Source: Amulumruptor sp947039275 (lineage in GTDB: Bacteria; Bacteroidota; Bacteroidia; Bacteroidales; Muribaculaceae). Taken from it: a stretch of DNA of 64,000 bases. How positions within the stretch are numbered: the first letter of the stretch is position 1; the number at the start of each line of letters is the position of its first letter. Both the position numbers and the translations under genes were made by a program. Below the pieces are notes generated by a model. That model made no database searches, was not told the origin of the DNA, and was given only the letters and a program-made list of their open reading frames with translations. Of this stretch, positions 8,611-15,163 are shown one piece after another. Location: positions 1 through 64,000 of the forward strand of contig CAMQYL010000008.1 in NCBI GenBank assembly GCA_947039275.1, given 5' to 3'.

Positions 8611-9621
8611 ATGACTAAAATCGGTATTAATGGCTTCGGCCGCATCGGACGCTTTGTGTTCCGTGCATCTTGCAAGAGAGACGACATCGAAGTTGTCGCT
8701 ATCAACGACCTTCTGCCCGTTGACTACATGGCTTACATGCTCAAGTATGACACAATGCACGGTCGCTTCGACGGCACTGTTGACTATGACATGGACAAGA
8801 GCCTCCTCATCGTCAATGGCAAGGAAATCCGCGTTACAGCATGCAAGAATCCCGCTGAAATCGGCTGGGGTGCTGTAGGTGCTGAATACGTTGTTGAATC
8901 TACAGGTCTCTTCCTCACAAAGGAGAAGGCTCAGGCTCACATCGAAGCCGGCGCTAAGTACGTGGTTATGTCTGCTCCCTCTAAGGACGACACCCCCATG
9001 TTCGTTTGCGGCGTAAACCAGGATTCATATGTAAAGGGCACACAGTTCGTGTCAAACGCTTCTTGCACCACCAACTGTCTCGCTCCTATCACCAAGGTGC
9101 TCAACGACAAGTTCGGCGTTGTTGAAGGCCTCATGACCACCGTTCACTCTACAACCGCTACACAGAAGACCGTCGACGGTCCCTCTATGAAGGACTGGCG
9201 TGGTGGCCGTGCTGCTTCTGGCAACATCATCCCCTCTTCTACAGGTGCTGCTAAGGCTGTAGGCAAGGTTATCCCCGAACTCAACGGCAAGCTGACCGGT
9301 ATGTCAATGCGTGTCCCCACCCTCGACGTTTCTGTAGTTGACCTCACCGTCAACCTCGCCAAGCCCACCACATACGACGAAATCTGCGCCGCTATGAAGG
9401 AAGCTTCTGAAGGCGAACTCAAGGGCATCCTCGGCTACACCGAAGACGCAGTCGTATCAAGCGACTTCCTCGGCTGCCCCCTCACCTCTATCTTCGACGC
9501 TAAGGCAGGTATCCAGCTGACTCCTACCTTCGTCAAGGTTATCTCTTGGTATGACAACGAGATCGGCTACTCTAACAAGGTTCTCGACCTCATCGCCCAC
9601 ATGAAGAAAGTAAACGGCTAA
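8611..9621 (+). CDS. gap: Type I glyceraldehyde-3-phosphate dehydrogenase
   Basis: A 336-residue glycolytic enzyme oxidising glyceraldehyde-3-phosphate to 1,3-bisphosphoglycerate. The NAD-binding loop GINGFGRIGR (residues 5-14), Asp33 of the INDLL segment (favouring NAD over NADP) and the catalytic cysteine Cys152 in SNASCTTNCLAP are all present, as is the C-terminal WYDNEIGYSNKV. The codon choice is visibly biased (tct, ggt, gct, ctc repeated), as expected for very high expression and unlike its neighbours. It is monocistronic, between its own promoter and a perfect palindromic terminator. Confidence 0.98.
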   Translation: MTKIGINGFGRIGRFVFRASCKRDDIEVVAINDLLPVDYMAYMLKYDTMHGRFDGTVDYDMDKSLLIVNGKEIRVTACKNPAEIGWGAVGAEYVVESTGLFLTKEKAQAHIEAGAKYVVMSAPSKDDTPMFVCGVNQDSYVKGTQFVSNASCTTNCLAPITKVLNDKFGVVEGLMTTVHSTTATQKTVDGPSMKDWRGGRAASGNIIPSSTGAAKAVGKVIPELNGKLTGMSMRVPTLDVSVVDLTVNLAKPTTYDEICAAMKEASEGELKGILGYTEDAVVSSDFLGCPLTSIFDAKAGIQLTPTFVKVISWYDNEIGYSNKVLDLIAHMKKVNG

Positions 9622-9647
9622 TCAATAGCCCTAACTTCCAATCATAA

Positions 9648-9681
9648 AGTCAGGCTCCCGGGTATACCCGGGAGCCTGACT
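9648..9681 (+). terminator. Terminator of gap
   Basis: A perfect 34-nt palindrome with arms AGTCAGGCTCCCGGGTA / TACCCGGGAGCCTGACT, 26 bases after the gap stop and followed by CGCGTTTTA. A very strong hairpin, with a modest T-tract. Confidence 0.75.
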
Positions 9682-9790
9682 CGCGTTTTAGCCCAGCACA
9701 TTCCGTTGCACTCGGTAATGTGCAATACTCAAAGCCGAGTCCCAATGCGGCTTACTTGAATTTGTTTTAGCGTGGAAAGGCGCGGCATAG

Positions 9791-10004
9791 CCGCGGCGGG
9801 AGTAGTAGCCACATGCAAGCAAGCTGTCAGGCTTATGAAGCTTGTGGTCCAAAATTCCCCATCATATGGCGGCGGCGTTAGCTGCCGGGGCTGATGCATG
9901 CGATTGCCCCGGCAGTTACACCGCCGGATTTCCATTACATCCGTTTCCCACAAGCTGCGCAAGCCTGACAGCTTGCTTGCATGTGGCTACTACATCCCTC
10001 GCGG
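9791..10004. repeat. 214-bp nested inverted repeat
   Basis: Two 57-nt arms (9791-9847 and 9948-10004) are reverse complements at about 50 positions, with an uninterrupted 33-nt core (GTAGTAGCCACATGCAAGCA and on). The roughly 100-nt interior contains a second hairpin, CTGCCGGGGC (9882-9891) against GCCCCGGCAG (9906-9915), extended by GC-rich flanks. There is no coding frame of note. It could be a miniature inverted-repeat element, a structured RNA or a cruciform; which one cannot be told here. Confidence 0.75.
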
Positions 10005-10057
10005 TTAACCCCGCGAGCATTAAGTTAATTTACTTGCTCAGGTCAGAGTAAACGGCA

Positions 10058-10133
10058 TTGGGACGCGGCGTGCCGCGTCATCTAACGCCATGCACCTCGC
10101 CTCGTACGATGACGCGGCACGTCGCGTCCCTAC
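10058..10133. repeat. Variant inverted REP pair (GCGGC core)
   Basis: Plus unit 10058-10082 (head degenerate, TTGGGAC, core GCGGCGTGCCGC) and minus unit 10108-10133 (core GCGGCACGTCGC, head CCCTAC intact). Same layout as the standard pairs but with a different palindrome body, like the single copy at 27555. Confidence 0.8.
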
Positions 10134-10160
10134 TTGTGGGCAAAGCGTTAGGCTATATCA

Positions 10161-10276
10161 ACCCAAGCGGGGTCACATATATTAGGCATGGGTCATACAA
10201 TCCATTAGGATTGGCTGACCCATGTTATTGTAACACCACCGATTTCCGCCGCTGTAGGTGGCGCACAGCTCCTGCG
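10161..10276. repeat. Dispersed hairpin repeat, copy 2
   Basis: Near duplicate of 4477-4594, sharing GGGGTC-CATATATTAGGCATGGGTC, CACCGATTTCCGCC and GGTGGCGCACAGCTCCTGCG. The first stem has diverged to ATGGGTCA/TGACCCAT, while the second stem is conserved, suggesting the fold matters or the copies are recent. Confidence 0.75.
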
Positions 10277-10327
10277 CGAGTTGTGTGCCTCCTATGGAGG
10301 CATTGATTGGAAAGGGATGGTGTGACA

Positions 10328-10364
10328 CCATGGTCATACAAACCTACTGTTTGTATGACCATGG
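10328..10364. repeat. Perfect 16-bp hairpin
   Basis: Arms CCATGGTCATACAAAC and GTTTGTATGACCATGG with a 5-base loop. They share the GGTCATACA word with the dispersed repeat just upstream, so it is probably a further module of that element. Confidence 0.65.
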
Positions 10365-10391
10365 CGTAACATATTGACCTCCGACGGAGGT

Positions 10392-10574
10392 CTTGAAATG
10401 CAACGCCTTATGCGCAGAGGGTGTTGCAGAACCGCATTTAAACATGTTTGTGCGGTCGCTACATGTAGCGACCCTACAAATTTTTACGGTGTTTGTCGCA
10501 TAATTCCTGAGTTCTGCAACACCCTCTTGAAATGTAACGACTGATGCGCGGACATGCCACGGCATGTCCCTACA
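10392..10574. repeat. Composite repeat with REP variants
   Basis: A direct repeat (TCTTGAAATGyAACG near 10391 and 10525) brackets a 16-bp inverted repeat GAGGGTGTTGCAGAAC (10417-10432) / GTTCTGCAACACCCTC (10511-10526). Inside lies a REP with a third core, minus strand 10454-10477 (GTAGGG then TCGCTACATGTAGCGA). A standard minus-strand REP follows at 10548-10574. It looks like nested insertions. Confidence 0.7.
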
Positions 10575-10580
10575 GATACG

Positions 10581-10620
10581 AAACAGGCTCCGGCACCCTG
10601 GTGGTGTCGGAGCCTGTTTA
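10581..10620 (-). terminator. Terminator of the TonB receptor/lipoprotein operon
   Basis: Arms AAACAGGCTCCGGCACC / GGTGTCGGAGCCTGTTT with a short loop, 23 bases beyond the stop of the 848-residue lipoprotein on the minus strand. Confidence 0.75.
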
Positions 10621-10642
10621 GGGTTATTGTGACCGGTTGGGG

Positions 10643-13189
10643 TCAGAGGATCTTGTAGGCGGAGGTGTTTTTGATGCCGGGCATGGAGTTGTATTTGAGG
10701 ACGTCGCCCTTGACCATGACGTGGGCTCCGAGCATCGTGGGGTTGTCACCGAGATTGAGGGCAGCACGGGTATCGCTCTTAGCCACGAGCTGGATGTCTA
10801 TGACCTTGCTTTCATCGGTGCAGTCAGCTGTGGGAGCGAGGAGCACGTTGGCATAAGGTGCGCCTTCGGCTGTGAACGCGTACCTATAATTGTTGTAGTA
10901 ACCAACTATATAGCCTTCTACCCATACTCCTGCCTGACCGTCAGCGATTTCGCTGGTGCTCTGGGGATTGAGAGTGCGGATGTCGGCCACAGTAAAGGGC
11001 TTGGTTTCGGAGCCATCACCCGTGAGATCACCCGATGGAGGGGTTGGATCGTCACCGCCTCCGCCGCCCTGACCGTCGAGCTTATAGCCCTTGAGGTTAG
11101 CCACGCCAGGCTTGCCACAATACTTGAGGATGTCGCCGTGGAGTAGCACCTCTTTCTTGTAATTGCCGGGATTCTGCGAGAGGTTGAGGGCATTACGGAT
11201 ATCTCCGGCAGGGAGTTTCACTGCCACAATCTTGTCAACCGATGTCTCATTAGCCGATGAAGCAATAAGAATATTGGTGGTGATTGTGGTTGATGATCCA
11301 AACTGGAACTGGTTATCCTTATTGTCAAAATCATAGAAGCCTACGATATAGCCCTTGACCCAGACATCGCTCTGACCGGCAGCCGGGGTGTCCTTGCTCT
11401 GCGGATTCATGATGATGACATCATCGGCGGTGAAGGGATTAGCCTCGGTGCCTGCACCGGTTATCTGTCCGGGAGGAGTGGGTGTATCGCCGCCTTGACC
11501 GTCAATCTTATAGGCTGTAACATTCTGCATACCGGGCTTGCCGCAATACTTCTGAACATCACCGTAGATCGACACTTCCTTCTTGTAGTTGCCGGGGTTG
11601 GAAACGAGGTTGAGAGAGTTACGCACATCACCCGCGGTCAACTTGATTGTGACAATCTTGGCATCGGATGTCTCAGAGGGCGAGTCGGCGATAAGTATGT
11701 TGGTGTTGACAGTCACAGTGCCGGTAAATTCAAACTGGTTGCCGGTGTTGTCAAAGTTATATACACCTACGATGTAACCCTTGACCCATTTGCCTGTCTC
11801 GAGAGGAGTGTCCTTGCTCGGCGGATTGAGCTGTATCACCTGTGCACAGCTATAGGGGCTTGCCTCCGTGCCGTCACCGCCAGTGACAGGCTGGTCGGGA
11901 CCAGGACCAGGTTCATCCATGCCTTCAATCCAGAAGCTGTCGACATCACCAGTGATGTTACCGATGCCGCCGATACCGTACTCGTGCATCAGGGTTCCGC
12001 GTATCTTCATCTGCTTGCCAAGGTTGCCGGCATTGTTCATCAGATTACCCTTGGTCTGGAGTTCGCTGCCCTGAGGCAGATTGAATATGAGGCAGTTGTT
12101 GATGTCCTTGGTGTCAGCCGTAGGAGCTATCACGAGGGTAGTGCCGAGATAGTCGGTACCGTCCCATGCGATGTCAGCATCAGATGTCACAGAGCTTACC
12201 TCAGGAGCGAGACAGCCCACGATGTATCCTTCAGTCCAGCCAGTGATGCTGTTGTCGTAACCTGCAGCGTTCTCTATATTGAGAGCTTCTTCCACAGTGT
12301 AGGGATTCATCACAGTACCCTTCTCATATGTCACGCCCTCAAGACCGCTCGTATCATTGAGCATCACCTGCCAGTCGTCGCCGTAGAAGCCGAGCAGACC
12401 CACGAGGTCAAAGTTGCCCTTGGGCAGAGGCACATTGCGGAAATTGGCATAGCCGCTCGTACGGACGGTAATCTCATTGCCGGCGGCATCGCAGAGAGTG
12501 CGGTTGGTGTTGATCTTATAGCCGTCAGTGAAGTTGAGATCCTGGTCGGCATCCTTGAAGTGCACATTTTGCAGACGCACGATGCGACCCTGCCACTCTA
12601 TCTTGCCAGCCGAGGTTTTGTCAAGCGTAGTGAAGTCGCTGACCGTAGTGATATTGATTTTATCAGGTTCGGGCAGACCGTTGAGCTGAGTATGCTCGGC
12701 AAAGAACTCATAGGGCATGAACGTAGCCTCCCATGCGTTACCCTGGGCATACCACTCGGGGAAGCCCATCTGCTGCAATCCGTTGTATTTGCCGATATAC
12801 ATATCAGTGAGGTCAATCACGACCTCCTGACCCTGACGGTAGTCATTATACAGCGAGTTCTTGTTGATTGACAACACCAGACCGCCGGTGGCATCCTGGA
12901 TATAAAGCGACTTGTATATGTTGCCGGCACGGTCGTTGGAGATGACACGGCCGCTCACTATCACGTGCTGTCCGTTGTCAGCCAGCTTTATCTGGTCAAT
13001 ATAGTTGGTGGCATCGTCCCAATACTGGGTCTTCACCTCCTTGATGGTGGTGTTGGGCTGCAAAGTCGCCACCGGCACATTAAACGCCGGGGCATCGGTG
13101 GAGAAGTCGTTGCACGATGTCATCGAAGCCATCAGCAGCGTCACAGTCACACCGAGCGCAGGGGTCAGATATGATTTTATATTTCTCAT
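10643..13189 (-). CDS. Cell-surface lipoprotein with DUF5689 and three DUF6359-like modules
   Basis: An 848-residue lipoprotein. The signal peptide ends in a lipobox (ASMTSC, Cys26). A DUF5689-type domain follows (about 35-290; opens TLQPNTTIKEVKTQYW, OB-fold-like GQHVIVSGRVISNDRAGNIY). A middle OB-like module is at about 295-420. Then come three similar OB-like modules that each start EASPY/EANPFTADDVI/ETKPFTVADI and carry the pattern WVKGYIVG-Y-N and KYCGKPG (about 440-560, 575-695, 715-848), separated by Gly/Pro-rich linkers. Such modules are common in Bacteroidetes surface proteins, possibly binding nucleic acid or glycan, but that is unproven. It is the last gene of an operon with a second DUF5689 lipoprotein and a TonB-dependent receptor, and so likely works with the receptor outside the cell. 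Confidence 0.8.
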   Translation of the reverse strand: MRNIKSYLTPALGVTVTLLMASMTSCNDFSTDAPAFNVPVATLQPNTTIKEVKTQYWDDATNYIDQIKLADNGQHVIVSGRVISNDRAGNIYKSLYIQDATGGLVLSINKNSLYNDYRQGQEVVIDLTDMYIGKYNGLQQMGFPEWYAQGNAWEATFMPYEFFAEHTQLNGLPEPDKINITTVSDFTTLDKTSAGKIEWQGRIVRLQNVHFKDADQDLNFTDGYKINTNRTLCDAAGNEITVRTSGYANFRNVPLPKGNFDLVGLLGFYGDDWQVMLNDTSGLEGVTYEKGTVMNPYTVEEALNIENAAGYDNSITGWTEGYIVGCLAPEVSSVTSDADIAWDGTDYLGTTLVIAPTADTKDINNCLIFNLPQGSELQTKGNLMNNAGNLGKQMKIRGTLMHEYGIGGIGNITGDVDSFWIEGMDEPGPGPDQPVTGGDGTEASPYSCAQVIQLNPPSKDTPLETGKWVKGYIVGVYNFDNTGNQFEFTGTVTVNTNILIADSPSETSDAKIVTIKLTAGDVRNSLNLVSNPGNYKKEVSIYGDVQKYCGKPGMQNVTAYKIDGQGGDTPTPPGQITGAGTEANPFTADDVIIMNPQSKDTPAAGQSDVWVKGYIVGFYDFDNKDNQFQFGSSTTITTNILIASSANETSVDKIVAVKLPAGDIRNALNLSQNPGNYKKEVLLHGDILKYCGKPGVANLKGYKLDGQGGGGGDDPTPPSGDLTGDGSETKPFTVADIRTLNPQSTSEIADGQAGVWVEGYIVGYYNNYRYAFTAEGAPYANVLLAPTADCTDESKVIDIQLVAKSDTRAALNLGDNPTMLGAHVMVKGDVLKYNSMPGIKNTSAYKIL

Positions 13190-13230
13190 GAGTGTGTCTA
13201 TTTCGTAGTGTTAGGTATTGAAATAAGGCT

Positions 13231-15114
13231 TTACTTCTTGATAAGCACATTCTTCACTTCCCATGTGCCGCTCGCCTCGGCTGTGGAGGTGTAGTGGAAA
13301 GCTATCTGTATCTTCTTGCCGGCGTAGGCGGCGAGAGACACCTCCCCTGCGGGAAGGAACGTCCAGCTTGCAGCAGTGCCGTAGTCGGGGATAGCCAGGG
13401 CTGTCCATGATGTCTGACCCTCCTCGCGGATGACGAGTGTGCACTGGGTCTTCGCCATGTCAAGGCTGTTGAACTTGTTTAGCGCATGGTCAAATGTCAG
13501 CTTGGCATCTGCAGCACCTGCAAGGTCAACGACAGGAGAAATCAGATATGAATCGCTCGCATGGCTCTCGGTCACATATGCCGAGGCTTTCATACATGCA
13601 TAACGTTCGTCATGTGACCAGACATAGGTCAAACCGTCCATCACGATGTTATCAATGGTCCAATCATCCTGACCTGTGGCGAAAGTTGAATTGAGGAGTT
13701 CGTCACCAGTAGGCACGTCAGGCTGGTCGGGACCCACGGGGGTGTCAACGCCTGAGGGTTTCACCACGAGGTTCTTGAATTCCCATGTACCAGCCTTGGC
13801 AGTGGTAGAAATGTAGTGGAAGCCGATCTGGATCTTCTTGCCAGCCCACTGGCTGAGGTTGATGTCGCCTGAGTTGACGAAATCAAATCCCATGGCTGTG
13901 GGATATGTCGGGATGGTCAGTGTGGTCCATGCTGTCTGACCTTCTTCGCGTACAGCCACCGTAGCCTGAGTCTTGGCTACGTCAAGGCTTGAGAAGTAAT
14001 TGAGTGCCTGGTCAAATGCCATATAGGGAGTCTCGACACCAGCAAGGTCTATTACAGGCGAAACGAGCCAAGAATCAGTAGCATAGTTGGTAGAACTGCC
14101 CTTGTCATAGCCGGTTGCCACGATGCAGTTATACTGCGTAGAAGCTTCCCACACACTTGACAAGCCCGCGGGCAGAGTCACGTTTTCAACAGAGAAGTTC
14201 TCCATATTGCCGCCCGAGAAACCTGCCTTGAAGATAGTTTCGGCTGAGCTTGTGCTCCAGTCAAACCCTATCAGAGATGTCTCGGTGTTGATGTCGTTGA
14301 GAAGTATCTGCCACTCCTCGCGATACTGCTGGAGGATGCCTACAAGTGTGCCGCGACCAGTGGGAAGCATGGTATAGGCAAACGAGCTCTTACCAGAGCA
14401 GCGCACGTTGATACGCTGTCCGTTCTCATCGGTGATATAGCGGTTGCCCCAGCTTCCGTTGTCGCCGAAAGTGGCTGCGCCGCCGTCGACAAACTGCACA
14501 TTGTCGAGAGCGATCAGCTGGCTTTGCCATTTCTGACGGCCGTCGTTGCTGCGGATAGCTCCGTTGACAGTAGTAAGGTCGGTAGTCACAGGCTCAACTT
14601 TGCCAGGCAGACCGTCAACCTGAGATTTCTCATCGAAAACGGCACGGTCTATGTAAGAAATGCCGTAGTCGGTGCTCGGAATGCCTATCTCAAACTGGTT
14701 GGAAGCCATGCCTATGTACATGCCTGTCACGTCAACGACTATGCGCTGCCCGTATTTGTGGCCTACATACAGCTCGTCGTCAAGCGTACCCTTGTTGATG
14801 GCAAATGTGACAGCCTCGCCGTCATCGTCACGCACCATGAGGAACTTGAAGATGTTGCCGGTCTCATCACTTGAGATGATGGTGCCGGCTATGATGATAT
14901 CCTGGCCGTCGCTGCGCTTGCCTATCTCTACCGACCACTTGTCGCCGCTGCCGGCATTCCAGTAGAGCTGTTTCAGTTCGGCAATGGTGGTGTTTGCCTC
15001 CATGGTAGCCGTCGGGACTATCACGGGCGGATACTCGAAATCGTTGTCGCAGCTCACCATGCCTGCCGAAGCCACGAGCAGGGCGAGTGCGGGAAGTATT
15101 CTATATAGTTTCAT
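13231..15114 (-). CDS. Cell-surface lipoprotein: DUF5689 plus two choice-of-anchor-J modules
   Basis: A 627-residue lipoprotein with a lipobox (SAGMVSC, Cys22). A DUF5689 domain covers about 35-275 (TMEANTTIAELKQLYW; IIIAGTIISSDETGNIFKF). Two jelly-roll modules of the choice-of-anchor-J type follow (about 285-455 and 475-627), each with the pattern SDSWLVSPVIDLAG, TFDHALN, WTTLTIP and KKIQIGFHYIST. The DUF5689 half is paralogous to the next gene's N-terminal half. It is the middle gene of the receptor operon, 49 bases after the receptor and 41 before the 848-residue lipoprotein. It probably caps or feeds the receptor, in the way SusD does for SusC; this is inference from position. Confidence 0.8.
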   Translation of the reverse strand: MKLYRILPALALLVASAGMVSCDNDFEYPPVIVPTATMEANTTIAELKQLYWNAGSGDKWSVEIGKRSDGQDIIIAGTIISSDETGNIFKFLMVRDDDGEAVTFAINKGTLDDELYVGHKYGQRIVVDVTGMYIGMASNQFEIGIPSTDYGISYIDRAVFDEKSQVDGLPGKVEPVTTDLTTVNGAIRSNDGRQKWQSQLIALDNVQFVDGGAATFGDNGSWGNRYITDENGQRINVRCSGKSSFAYTMLPTGRGTLVGILQQYREEWQILLNDINTETSLIGFDWSTSSAETIFKAGFSGGNMENFSVENVTLPAGLSSVWEASTQYNCIVATGYDKGSSTNYATDSWLVSPVIDLAGVETPYMAFDQALNYFSSLDVAKTQATVAVREEGQTAWTTLTIPTYPTAMGFDFVNSGDINLSQWAGKKIQIGFHYISTTAKAGTWEFKNLVVKPSGVDTPVGPDQPDVPTGDELLNSTFATGQDDWTIDNIVMDGLTYVWSHDERYACMKASAYVTESHASDSYLISPVVDLAGAADAKLTFDHALNKFNSLDMAKTQCTLVIREEGQTSWTALAIPDYGTAASWTFLPAGEVSLAAYAGKKIQIAFHYTSTAEASGTWEVKNVLIKK

Positions 15115-15163
15115 ATGTGGTTATGCGTAAGTTAGTGTGTTTTTCTTCAATCGATACTATGGC

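Larger units (their letters stand above)
9622..10642. other. 1-kb gene-free hairpin and repeat cluster
   Basis: No supportable gene. In order: the gap terminator (9648-9681), a 214-bp nested inverted repeat (9791-10004), a variant REP pair (10058-10133), the second copy of the dispersed hairpin repeat (10161-10276), a perfect 16-bp stem (10328-10364), a composite repeat with a further REP variant (10392-10574), and the terminator of the lipoprotein operon (10581-10620). Confidence 0.75.

Noticed and set aside
11495..12871. 458-codon plus-strand frame opposite the 848-residue lipoprotein
   Set aside because: Lies wholly antisense to a well-supported lipoprotein. Its translation shows no domain and follows the complementary codon pattern.
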